NCBI RefSeq assembly: GCF_037442045.1
Contig: NZ_JBBIRC010000001.1
Span: 1 to 58,002 of the forward strand
Direction of reading: 5' to 3'
Length of the DNA stretch: 58,002 bases
Source: Ferroplasma sp037442045
GTDB lineage: Archaea > Thermoplasmatota > Thermoplasmata > Thermoplasmatales > Thermoplasmataceae
A model generated the notes under the pieces. It was not told the origin of the DNA. It was given only the letters and a program-made list of their open reading frames with translations, and ran no database searches. Position numbers and translations under genes: made by a program. Positions 35,871 through 44,120 of the stretch are shown here, in pieces (positions within the stretch are counted from its first letter, which is position 1; each line of letters opens with the position of its first letter).

Positions 35871-36227
35871 ATGGCGCTTTCTGAAGAAGTTAACAAATTA
35901 GCGAAATACTTGATGGTGTCGGACATACCAAGAAGTGTGGCATACACGCTTGTGTACATAAAGGACAAGGGAGAAATAACATCTGTAGAGATAGAAAGGG
36001 AAACTGGTTTAAGGCAACCAGAAGTATCCATAGCAATGCAATGGTTACGCAGAAAAAACTGGATAGTAAAGCGGAATATGAAAAAAGAAGGCAAGGGCCG
36101 GCCCATACATGGATATAAACTATCAAAGGATTTCAATGAAATACTTGAAGAGATAATAAATGAACGTGAAAAAAAGATAGATGAAATAAATAGCACGATA
36201 AATCAGTTAAAAAATTTTAAAAATTAA
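35871..36227 (+). CDS. Winged-helix transcriptional regulator (TrmB/MarR-like)
   Basis: 118 residues. The HTH is clear: TSVEIERETGLRQPEVSIAMQ at about 38-58, then the wing KEGKGRPIHGYKLS. A helical tail (about 90-115, rich in Glu and Lys) probably forms a dimer. Such proteins in Thermoplasmatales are single-gene repressors; the target is unknown. An AT-rich box lies about 27 bases upstream, so the mRNA is likely leaderless. Confidence 0.85.
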   Translation: MALSEEVNKLAKYLMVSDIPRSVAYTLVYIKDKGEITSVEIERETGLRQPEVSIAMQWLRRKNWIVKRNMKKEGKGRPIHGYKLSKDFNEILEEIINEREKKIDEINSTINQLKNFKN

Positions 36228-36291
36228 TATATTATTTTTATAAATAATTTTTAAACATAAAAATATTAATTGTATATTGCTATATTGGGTT

Positions 36292-36768
36292 ATGTCATCT
36301 ATCGGACAATCTATTGTTGCTGGATTAAAATCAGGATTCATATATTTTCTTATTGCATCTATAGTAAATGTACTGATAATTTACATATTTATAGGTGAAA
36401 TTGCCTTTGCATACGGTATACTCATTACTTCTTCTAAGGCCTCGCTTTTATTTACAGTTTTAATCATTCGCCAGGTATTTGATATATTTTTGCTGGGCAT
36501 AATTTTTGGAATAGTTTATTCTATTCTGCTTGCAAAGTATTTTGATATTCTTCCCAGAAATACACTGAATGGAAAAATAAAATTTCTTGTAATAGCATAC
36601 TGGCTCGTGTTTTTTGTTATTATTACAGCAGATGAACTTGGCATAGCTGGAATGTATAGCATGATTTTCTATTTCGTATCATACGTTGTTGCAAATTTCC
36701 TTTTAGCACTTTTATTTGGGAATCTGTTAAAAAAATATAATTCCAGATATTTGAATCAAAGTGCATAA
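36292..36768 (+). CDS. Membrane protein, 4 predicted TM segments
   Basis: 158 residues from ATG 36292 (TTG 36277 is the far in-frame alternative). Hydrophobic segments lie at about 15-35, 45-80 (one or two), 97-115 and 120-145. I do not recognise the family. The 3' end overlaps the convergent AMP-binding-like gene by 13 bases. A partner function is not evident. Confidence 0.68.
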   Translation: MSSIGQSIVAGLKSGFIYFLIASIVNVLIIYIFIGEIAFAYGILITSSKASLLFTVLIIRQVFDIFLLGIIFGIVYSILLAKYFDILPRNTLNGKIKFLVIAYWLVFFVIITADELGIAGMYSMIFYFVSYVVANFLLALLFGNLLKKYNSRYLNQSA

Positions 36769-37928
36769 TAATATTTGTCGATAATTTGTACTCTAATATT
36801 TGTATTATACCATTCAATATGACTTTTTACTCCATTTTCATAAACTGATGGCAAAAATGGCGTTTTTAGTAGTAAATTATTTTCATCATCCAGCTTGCAT
36901 TCAACATAGCTCAGTGGAATGCCAAAGGATCCTTTTCTGATATCATCAAATGGATTTATATGCGTGGTAAGTGTGTATTCATCTGATCTGCCCATTATCA
37001 AGGGAATTTTTGTAAATTTATTAAGAGCATTTTCTATTTTAGGAGCGAAAAATGGCATTATGCAATATTTTACACCAAAAATATTTGTTTTAATATCCAT
37101 TATTTTGGAATAAAAATCTGGATTCCCTATTAGAAAATCCGGAGTGGTTCTGGATATGCTGCTAATCTTATCGATTATAATAGTTCCTGAAAATGTGAAT
37201 GGAAGCAATAGGGAATATACTATTCCAAGAGGAGTTGAAGGCACTATTGATGAGAAAAATTTAGGGCGTGCGTCAAACTTTGGTAACCAGTAATTTAGTA
37301 TAAATGTTGATTCCATGAATTTTTTCACTGTAAATACAAAAAGTTTATCGTGAATATAAAACATAATTTCTGAAAAGCCAGATTCATCAGAACCATGATC
37401 ATTATTCCCGCTGTATATAAATTCAAAAAATTTCAGTATATTTTTTCCATATTTTATCCGTTTATAATGTTTTATAGTGTATATTATTGCTTTGCCAAGA
37501 GTGAGAAAATCGTCAGGGTCCGATACAATATATTTTATTTTCTCATTAATAGCCTTTGAAACAAATTTTTTGCATATTACTATTACATTTATGCCATGCT
37601 TTTCTGCATACTCATTAATTGTTTTTTCGTCAAGATTCCCATCAATTATAAGAGGGGCAGCTCCAATTTTAAAGCATGAAAGCATGGAAATGATATATTG
37701 GGGCGAATAATCCATTGCAATTCCTATTATGTCGCCTTTCTTCACATTCAATACATGCTGAAGCTGATATGCCATGGAATCAATATAACGGAGTAATTTT
37801 GAGTATGTTATGTATTTCTCATAAAATATTATTGCAGGCCGGCTTCCATTCACTTCCGTATTTCTCTCCAGAAGTGCGTATGCTGAAATGTTTGGTATAT
37901 TCACATGCCCATTTAAGGCTTCAATCAT
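36756..37928 (-). CDS. Degenerate acyl-CoA synthetase-like (AMP-binding fold) protein
   Basis: 390 residues (typical enzymes 500-560). The N-terminal fold follows AMP-forming ligases: RPAIIFYEKYITYSKLLRYI, VKKGDIIGIAMDYSPQYIIS, CFKIGAAPLIID. The region that should be the P-loop (YTSGTTGxPK) reads EIMFYIHDKLFVF, without Ser/Thr/Gly. EYTLTTHINPFDDIRKGSFG matches the GYGLTE motif only in outline. It ends before the TGD/hinge and C-terminal domain. ATP binding is therefore doubtful. No frameshift is seen, so it is probably an intact but non-catalytic protein. Confidence 0.62.
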   Translation of the reverse strand: MIEALNGHVNIPNISAYALLERNTEVNGSRPAIIFYEKYITYSKLLRYIDSMAYQLQHVLNVKKGDIIGIAMDYSPQYIISMLSCFKIGAAPLIIDGNLDEKTINEYAEKHGINVIVICKKFVSKAINEKIKYIVSDPDDFLTLGKAIIYTIKHYKRIKYGKNILKFFEFIYSGNNDHGSDESGFSEIMFYIHDKLFVFTVKKFMESTFILNYWLPKFDARPKFFSSIVPSTPLGIVYSLLLPFTFSGTIIIDKISSISRTTPDFLIGNPDFYSKIMDIKTNIFGVKYCIMPFFAPKIENALNKFTKIPLIMGRSDEYTLTTHINPFDDIRKGSFGIPLSYVECKLDDENNLLLKTPFLPSVYENGVKSHIEWYNTNIRVQIIDKYYYAL

Positions 37929-37951
37929 TATAATAGAATGGCTAAAAAGGT

Positions 37952-39325
37952 TTAAATCTTATTATTCAGAACATTTTTAATATTTTCTATCATATCCATT
38001 ACACTGTAATAATTGCCATATTTTTTATATGCTATTTCACCGCATTTTTTATTGATCATTGAACCAAGTACGGCAGAATTAAATGGACTTACTTTACGTG
38101 ATGCAATGCCTGCAACCATTCCTGCCAGCACATCTCCTGTTCCGCCCATTGTCATTCTGCTGTTGCCGCCACAGGAGCGTTTTATTTTGTTGCCATCAGT
38201 AATTATATCAATTTCTCCTTTTAATAAAACTACAATTTTAAATTTTTTCGCAACGATCATTGCATTTTCCTCAGTAGGATCCATTCCCGTAAATGCAGTA
38301 AATTCCATCCTATGTGGCGTTATTATGGCATTTCTGCCAGCAACTTCTTCAGGTTTTATAACTTTCAAAGCGTCTGCATCGAGAATTAATTGCCCCTTAT
38401 AATTACTCAGCGCATATCTCATTAAATCTATTGCATCCTGGGTTTTTCCCATTCCTGGGCCAATAAGCAGTGAATCCATTTTTGATAAATCTGGAAATTT
38501 CGAATTTTTTACAGAATAAAACATCAATCCCGGATTGTAGGAAAGTATTATTGGCCTATTTTCATTGTTTGAAAATACCTTAACAAGATCAGGGCCTGCA
38601 TTATATGCCGATAATGATGACATAACTGCTGCTCCTGTAAATTCCCAGCCGGCAAGAATTCCAATTACACCATTCATTCCCTTATGGGATTCTGGACTGG
38701 AAACGGGCATATACACCATGTCTCCTGGCCCTGCGGTGGATTTTATTGCCTCTGGAATTCCAATATCGCATACAGAGATTTCGCCACTGTTTTCTATTCC
38801 CATTCCAGTTTTAATATCTGTAAACGTAACAGTATACTCAGGTTTTATCTTTTTGCTTGATGGGAATCCTGAAGGCACATCTATTGATATAACTGGCTTT
38901 CCGCTTTTGTTTATAGTATCGATAATATTGCTATATGGTTCCCCAGGTTCATCCTTAATTCCTGTGCCAAATATTGAGTCAATAATTATATCTGACTCTG
39001 AAATTATGAGTTCGAGAGATGATACAGAACAATAAATTCCGTTGTAATCATTGAAAGCCCTTCTGGATTCCGGAGTTTTCAGGCTGTTTATTCCTTTAAT
39101 TAATATAACCGAAACTTTATATTTTTTAAGAAGGTATTCTCCAGCGCATATACCATCTCCTGCATTGTTGCCGGTACCACATATTATAGCTATTGATTTT
39201 GCAGCAGGAAACTTTGATCTTACAAAATCTGATACAGCTTTGCCTGCATTTTTCATCAATTCATATGTATCGCCATAAATGCTCTTGTAATTAATATCCA
39301 TGCATTTTTCATCAAGATAATCCAT
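37952..39325 (-). CDS. nnrDE: Bifunctional NAD(P)HX epimerase/dehydratase
   Basis: 457 residues. The N-terminal YjeF_N domain (about 1-195; CGTGNNAGDG near 49-58, SIDVPSG) epimerises damaged NAD(P)HX. The C-terminal ribokinase-like domain (about 205-455; LIGPGMGKTQDAI, ITPHRMEFTAF, GNSRMTMGGTGDVLAGMVAG) dehydrates it using ADP. This is the usual archaeal fusion. A box A (GTTTAAGTAC) is present about 25 bases before the ATG. The neighbours do not suggest an operon. Confidence 0.92.
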   Translation of the reverse strand: MDYLDEKCMDINYKSIYGDTYELMKNAGKAVSDFVRSKFPAAKSIAIICGTGNNAGDGICAGEYLLKKYKVSVILIKGINSLKTPESRRAFNDYNGIYCSVSSLELIISESDIIIDSIFGTGIKDEPGEPYSNIIDTINKSGKPVISIDVPSGFPSSKKIKPEYTVTFTDIKTGMGIENSGEISVCDIGIPEAIKSTAGPGDMVYMPVSSPESHKGMNGVIGILAGWEFTGAAVMSSLSAYNAGPDLVKVFSNNENRPIILSYNPGLMFYSVKNSKFPDLSKMDSLLIGPGMGKTQDAIDLMRYALSNYKGQLILDADALKVIKPEEVAGRNAIITPHRMEFTAFTGMDPTEENAMIVAKKFKIVVLLKGEIDIITDGNKIKRSCGGNSRMTMGGTGDVLAGMVAGIASRKVSPFNSAVLGSMINKKCGEIAYKKYGNYYSVMDMIENIKNVLNNKI

Positions 39326-39417
39326 AAAAAAATATTGTTATGGCGTACTTAAACATAACTCAACGAATAGCTGAAGAATTCACATTAATAATATATATGA
39401 CATTGTAATAATTAATT

Positions 39418-39627
39418 ATGTCAAGAATAGTATTGCATGAAAGAGATAAGCCCTATATGGTAAAAGTCGGTGATAAAGAACTCCATCTTTGTGCCTGTGG
39501 ATTGTCAGAAAATAAGCCATATTGTGATGGGCACCATATGAAAACCACTGATGAAGGAAATAAATTATATGTTTATGACCACAACGGAAATAGAATGGAA
39601 GTAAGTTCATTTTATAAAAAAGAATGA
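39418..39627 (+). CDS. CDGSH-type iron-sulfur protein
   Basis: 69 residues. The cluster motif reads CACGLSENKPYCDGHH, with ligands C25, C27, C36 and H40, spacing as in mitoNEET-type [2Fe-2S] sites (3 Cys + 1 His). Here it is a single short domain with no TM. It likely carries electrons or an iron-sulfur cluster; the partner is unknown. AATAATATATAT lies about 25 bases before the ATG. Confidence 0.93.
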   Translation: MSRIVLHERDKPYMVKVGDKELHLCACGLSENKPYCDGHHMKTTDEGNKLYVYDHNGNRMEVSSFYKKE

Positions 39628-39640
39628 ATAAATTAAATTT

Positions 39641-39708
39641 AATACCGCTCAGCTTGCCCGTCATTAATCATTCAATCATTTATCAATAAATATCATCATA
39701 GCGGTATT
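39641..39708. repeat. Inverted repeat with 50-base loop
   Basis: AATACCGCT at 39641-39649 and AGCGGTATT at 39700-39708 are perfect complements of nine bases. The loop between them is AT-rich with repeated ATT and TCA words. It lies downstream of the CDGSH gene and upstream of tRNA-Pro on the other strand. It could be a 3' structure or a small RNA; the sequence gives no more. Confidence 0.35.
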
Positions 39709-39872
39709 TCATTATTATTTTATTGTATATTAAATTTTAAACTTATAAGATTCCTGAAGTTTTTAATGCATCATTTTCTTCCTGTACTGACATTAATTGA
39801 ATTTAAACTAGCCACGCAGTAAATCAGATAATTTTAAAGAATAAATATTTCTATAAACTTAAAAAATAAAAA

Positions 39873-39945
39873 TGGGGCTGCCCGAATTTGAATCGGAGTC
39901 TCAGGCTCCCAAAGCCCGTAGGATACCAAGCTACCCCACAGCCCC
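39873..39945 (-). tRNA. tRNA-Pro (anticodon UGG)
   Basis: On the minus strand the acceptor GGGGCTG pairs with CAGCCCC, followed by discriminator A. The anticodon arm CGGGC TTTGGGA GCCTG gives anticodon TGG, reading CCA proline codons. The T arm has GATTCAAATTC. No intron and no encoded CCA. Confidence 0.95.
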
Positions 39946-39983
39946 TTGTAACTACAGTTTAAAAAGGTATATAAAATTTATAT

Positions 39984-41057
39984 TTATTGTTTGGTTTTAA
40001 CAGTTTTTTTGGGAGTAGGAGTTTCAGGTATGAGTTTTGCAATTCTGTGGTTTGATACATAGGCATAGTATATCATCATCAGTACAAGCCATGTTCCGCC
40101 TATAAATGAAATTAGAAATACCAGATATTGCATTGGTGTATCCGTTGTAACAGCAGGTATATAGGATACTATGTTTGCATTTCCAAATACATATGGATAT
40201 TCCTTTAATTCCAGAAAAACGAGTGATATAATAGTTAACAATATAATAAATGGCTTATATGATGCAATATATGTTGTTTCTTTGAAGATATAGAGTATGG
40301 GTATAATTAGAGCCAGTATTATTGGTATTATTATATAAATATTATTGACTGTATAATCCTTTGCTGTTATGGAATAATAAGAAGACATAAATATGGCCAG
40401 TCCTATTGCAACAAGTATTAATGGAAGGAATTTGCCAGTAGGCGTTTTTATATCAGTTAATTTGTAAAATACCATTCCCAGTCCATTTGCCATTATCAGG
40501 GCTCCGATAATAAATCCTATGACGCCTAAATGTGAGTAGAATACACCGAAATTTGTATAACTGTCAGAATATGGTTTATATGAAACTGCACCATAGCCAT
40601 AAAGATGGACGCCGTATCCGCTTGATATTGCTGCAAGTATAGAGAGTGCCATTATACCCATAATAAAGGTTGCAACCGTATATACAAAATAAAGTTTCCT
40701 CTCATCAAAATATTGTTTTTCATGCCATATAAATTCCGCATATACGATAAAAGAGTTTCTTACAACAAGGAAGAAGATAAATGTTGCAAATAATGGAAAT
40801 AATGCATATGATATTGAAGGCATCAGTATCGGTATAACATTTTCCATATCTACAAGCCACAGTACGAAGAATGTTCCAACAACTTCCCAAACCGGGACTA
40901 TGTAAGATAAAACATTTATTCTGGTTTTATTTTCTTTGAATCTTGTTGCAATTGGAACAACAGCCATCATTTCTGTTGAAAACATAGTAACCATGGATGC
41001 CACTACCACGATTAAAAATAGTACATCAATATTTAAACCGTAAATTAAATCTGCCAT
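39984..41057 (-). CDS. cydB: Cytochrome bd-type quinol oxidase subunit II
   Basis: 357 residues, about nine TM segments. Its identity rests on the directly upstream cydA: its ATG lies six bases past the cydA stop, with the GAGGTGAGATAA ribosome site at the junction. Weak CydB signatures exist near the N-terminus (VPIATRFKENKTR, VWEVVGTFFVLW). It stabilises subunit I in the membrane; archaeal CydB sequences diverge strongly. Confidence 0.85.
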   Translation of the reverse strand: MADLIYGLNIDVLFLIVVVASMVTMFSTEMMAVVPIATRFKENKTRINVLSYIVPVWEVVGTFFVLWLVDMENVIPILMPSISYALFPLFATFIFFLVVRNSFIVYAEFIWHEKQYFDERKLYFVYTVATFIMGIMALSILAAISSGYGVHLYGYGAVSYKPYSDSYTNFGVFYSHLGVIGFIIGALIMANGLGMVFYKLTDIKTPTGKFLPLILVAIGLAIFMSSYYSITAKDYTVNNIYIIIPIILALIIPILYIFKETTYIASYKPFIILLTIISLVFLELKEYPYVFGNANIVSYIPAVTTDTPMQYLVFLISFIGGTWLVLMMIYYAYVSNHRIAKLIPETPTPKKTVKTKQ

Positions 41058-41062
41058 TTATC

Positions 41063-42559
41063 TCACCTCATCCCTGCTTTTGCGGAAACACCTTTGTTTC
41101 TCTTTCTTTCTTCTTCCATCTTTAAATCATCTTCGCCCAGTTTTAAATCTTCCTCTACATTAGATAGTTTCATGACCTTCCCTGCGAAATAGAATGTCAC
41201 GGGGAACACTATGAGGTAGAATGCTATAATTGCTATTCCAAGCGGAAATACAATTGGTGAGGTTGATGCAGCCTGAGCTATGGTCATTGTTCCATAATAT
41301 TTAACGCCGTTGACGACAAAACCTCCGGCTACGGGTGATCTTATAATAAATGGAACTCTTCCTACTTCTGCTGTGTACCATCCATCTTCCATTGTAAATA
41401 CACCCATTATAGCAAAGGCAATTCCTGCAAGAAGTGTGGTTTTGTTGCTTAATGGGTCTTTTTTCCTGAAGTACTGTATTACTACATATAACCAGTAGAA
41501 GCCCATTAGCATTCCAAAGCCAACCATCAGATCAAGAGTGTCATGCACTACGTATGGAGGCCAGACACCGTAATCCGTAACACCATTATACGTTGTTAAG
41601 GGTATAAGGCCAGGAATTGAACCTTTGCCAAATGTGAAAGGAAACGCCAGAAGAGATTGTGCATATGGAAATGATGGTGCATAAGCCAGTTTATGATTTA
41701 TGAGTATACCAAAAATATGCTCAGGGGCCATGGTTGCAAATGATGTCCCTATTGTCGCATGCAAATCAAGCTCCAGTGCGGTATATTTTATTGGCTCTAT
41801 AACCATTAAAGTTGAAAGCTCGTTTGACCCTGTTGCCCCAAGGTATATAATATCGAGAATCATAAATACTGCAGCTATATTGATTCCTCTTCTGTAAACC
41901 ATCTTTTCGGACATATTTGTTGTTTTTATGTATTTATATATTAAATATCCAAGAATCATTGCTATGCCTGCGTAATAAACAGCGCCGGACATATGGAGTT
42001 CTTCAGCAGCAGTAGAAGCTGTGAGAAATGGTGCAAAAGGATTTACATTTGTTACCTGTCCTGTAGTCACAAATTTCTCTACATTAAAACCATTTGGAGT
42101 GTTCATCCATGCATTTATTTCAGTAACTGTAAAAGCTGATAGATATGTTCCTATTGTAACAGCAAGGCTCAATCCCCAGTGCTCCCATCTATTTTTAAAA
42201 TCCTTCCAGAAATATACATACATTGGAAGGGCAATAGCTTCTAGCAGGAACGAAAATACTTCAACATAGAAAGGACCCATGGAAACCTCCCCAACCAGCT
42301 TCATGAAATTTGGCCAGAAAAGGAATAATTCCATAGCCATTACTGTTCCTGAAGCAGTACCAACGGCAAAAAATATGACAAGTGCTTTAGATAGTTTGTA
42401 TGCAAGCGTGTCATAATATTTATCTTTCTTTTTCAGTGCAAGGAATTCTGCAATGGTTACCATAATTGCAAGGCCCATACTCAATGAGACCAGCAGTATA
42501 TGCGAAGATATAGTGTAAGCGAACATTGCACTATCCCAAACCGGATATGATATGAACAT
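41063..42559 (-). CDS. cydA: Cytochrome bd-type quinol oxidase subunit I
   Basis: 498 residues from ATG 42559 (TTG 42568 upstream is unlikely). It oxidises quinol and reduces O2 to water using hemes b558, b595 and d. The N-terminal His in SSHILLVSLSMG is the b595 ligand position; WYTAEVGRVPFI replaces the usual GRQPW block, and GTYLSAFTVTEINAWMNTP is the conserved NAWM region. About nine TMs and a short Q-loop indicate the CIO-like short form. It fits aerobic, menaquinol-based respiration. Confidence 0.93.
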   Translation of the reverse strand: MFISYPVWDSAMFAYTISSHILLVSLSMGLAIMVTIAEFLALKKKDKYYDTLAYKLSKALVIFFAVGTASGTVMAMELFLFWPNFMKLVGEVSMGPFYVEVFSFLLEAIALPMYVYFWKDFKNRWEHWGLSLAVTIGTYLSAFTVTEINAWMNTPNGFNVEKFVTTGQVTNVNPFAPFLTASTAAEELHMSGAVYYAGIAMILGYLIYKYIKTTNMSEKMVYRRGINIAAVFMILDIIYLGATGSNELSTLMVIEPIKYTALELDLHATIGTSFATMAPEHIFGILINHKLAYAPSFPYAQSLLAFPFTFGKGSIPGLIPLTTYNGVTDYGVWPPYVVHDTLDLMVGFGMLMGFYWLYVVIQYFRKKDPLSNKTTLLAGIAFAIMGVFTMEDGWYTAEVGRVPFIIRSPVAGGFVVNGVKYYGTMTIAQAASTSPIVFPLGIAIIAFYLIVFPVTFYFAGKVMKLSNVEEDLKLGEDDLKMEEERKRNKGVSAKAGMR

Positions 42560-42690
42560 GTTTACCAAAAACGTAATTATAAAATCATATTTAAAGTTAA
42601 TTTTATTCCCAGAGTAACTAAATTATTCTATAATTTCAGAATCATGAAAAAATAATCATAAATTATTAATCAAATATAAAAATATTTTCA

Positions 42691-43506
42691 TTAAACTATT
42701 ACCGGTTTGAATGGTTTAATTATATTTTTTTCGGCTGCTCTTTTATAATATAAATCAAGGGCTTTTCGTCCGGTTTCCCCAAAGTCTATAGAAAGATCAT
42801 TTACATACATTAAAATAAATTTTCTTTCCAGTTCAAAATCATCATATCTCGAATATTTCATGGCATATTTTACTGCATCTGTTTCATGTTCTTTTGCATA
42901 TTTTATTGAATTTTCGAAGTCGGTTTTGTACTTTAATTTGTATTCAAGAGGCATGTCCTTTTTAATTGCGTTGAATCCCAGCGGTATTGGAAGGTCCCCT
43001 GCATATTTTTTCCATTCATCATAAAGGCTTAAAACCTTTACAAGGCCTTTGTTCTGGAAAGTTAATTGCTCATCGTGAATTATTATCCCTGCATCGACTT
43101 CATCTTCCATAATTGAATTTACTATTTTATCAAATCTTATTTCCTTAAATTTTCCTGCTTCAGGGGCAAACATTCTGTATAACAGTTCAGCAGATGTATA
43201 TTTTCCCGGTGTGGCTATTGTTTTGCCTTTCAGGTCAATTTTATTTTTTGCTATTACAAGTGGGCCATAGGTCAATCCAAAGCTTGCTCCTGATGTTGTA
43301 AGATCATATTTATCGGCAACATGCATGTAACCGTTTGCTGATATTGCAGTAACATCATAGTTGGCATCAACAGACTCTCTGTTAAGTGTTTCGATATCCT
43401 TTACAACCTGTTCATAATCAAAAGATGTTTCTATCTTGTGCTCAAACATGGCGTAGAACATAAATGCGTCGTCCGGATCCGGTGTGTGTGCTATTATCAT
43501 TTTCAT
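42691..43506 (-). CDS. mqnD: 1,4-dihydroxy-6-naphthoate synthase-like (MqnD) protein
   Basis: 271 residues from ATG 43506 (43500 and 43521 also in frame). Fold of periplasmic-binding-like MqnA/MqnD. Signature parts are AHTPDPDDAFMFYAM at the start, VTAISANGYMHV, SFGLTYGPLVIA and PLGFNAIKKD. It catalyses a late step in the futalosine route to menaquinone in the cytoplasm. It sits next to the bd oxidase that uses menaquinol but is a separate unit. MqnA-like alternatives are less likely given DPDD. Confidence 0.88.
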   Translation of the reverse strand: MKMIIAHTPDPDDAFMFYAMFEHKIETSFDYEQVVKDIETLNRESVDANYDVTAISANGYMHVADKYDLTTSGASFGLTYGPLVIAKNKIDLKGKTIATPGKYTSAELLYRMFAPEAGKFKEIRFDKIVNSIMEDEVDAGIIIHDEQLTFQNKGLVKVLSLYDEWKKYAGDLPIPLGFNAIKKDMPLEYKLKYKTDFENSIKYAKEHETDAVKYAMKYSRYDDFELERKFILMYVNDLSIDFGETGRKALDLYYKRAAEKNIIKPFKPVIV

Positions 43507-43714
43507 ACATATATATTGCAATAAAGTAAAAAGTATTTCCTCTTATGAATATTTTTTTGGAATTGAAATATGATGTGGTTAATTCACTCAAATTAATGCT
43601 TTTACCGTAGTTTGTATTCTATTTTTTCAAAAACTCAAATTCCTGTAAAGCTGGATAAATAAAAAAATATTCTATTAAATAGAGCTGATTATATAAAAAA
43701 TAAAATAATATTTA

Positions 43715-44119
43715 TCAGGAATTTATTACAAATTTATATCCATATTCTATTATACCGCTATCCCCATCCTGCCTTATTTTTCTGAAGACTGCATGAACCT
43801 TGGTTCCAATGTCAACATCACCAGGATCGCAATCAACGATCTGAGCAGTTATTACAGGGCCTTCCTTCAATTTTATAAGGGCAAGTATATATGGAACCTG
43901 CCTTTTAAATGCCGGTGCTGCATCATGGACAAGTGTGTGTGAAATAACTTCACCATCACCACTGAATTTTATTTTTTCCATCTTTCCAATAGATTCCCTG
44001 TGGCATTTAGGGCATATATCTCTTGGAGGAAAATATGAAGTTCCACAATTCATGCATTTAAATCCAATAAGATTGTATCTATATTCTGTTTCTCTCCAGA
44101 TTCTTGATAATTCTGTCAT
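43715..44119 (-). CDS. DUF35 OB-fold acyl-CoA-associated zinc protein
   Basis: 134 residues from ATG 44119, with GGGTGA six bases upstream and overlapping the thiolase end. Zinc ribbon CMNCG (C22, C25) and CPKCH (C36, C39), then an OB fold (GDGEVISHTLVH; PYILALIKLKEGPVITAQIV). In archaea it scaffolds a thiolase/HMG-CoA synthase complex that channels acetoacetyl-CoA. Gene order HMGCS-thiolase-DUF35 in this operon agrees with that complex. Confidence 0.92.
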   Translation of the reverse strand: MTELSRIWRETEYRYNLIGFKCMNCGTSYFPPRDICPKCHRESIGKMEKIKFSGDGEVISHTLVHDAAPAFKRQVPYILALIKLKEGPVITAQIVDCDPGDVDIGTKVHAVFRKIRQDGDSGIIEYGYKFVINS

Positions 44120-44120
44120 T

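Noticed and set aside
36756..37928. Frameshifted pseudogene as explanation of the short AMP-binding-like gene
   Set aside because: No trace of the missing C-terminal domain exists in other frames downstream, where a convergent gene lies, and the frame has no internal stops.
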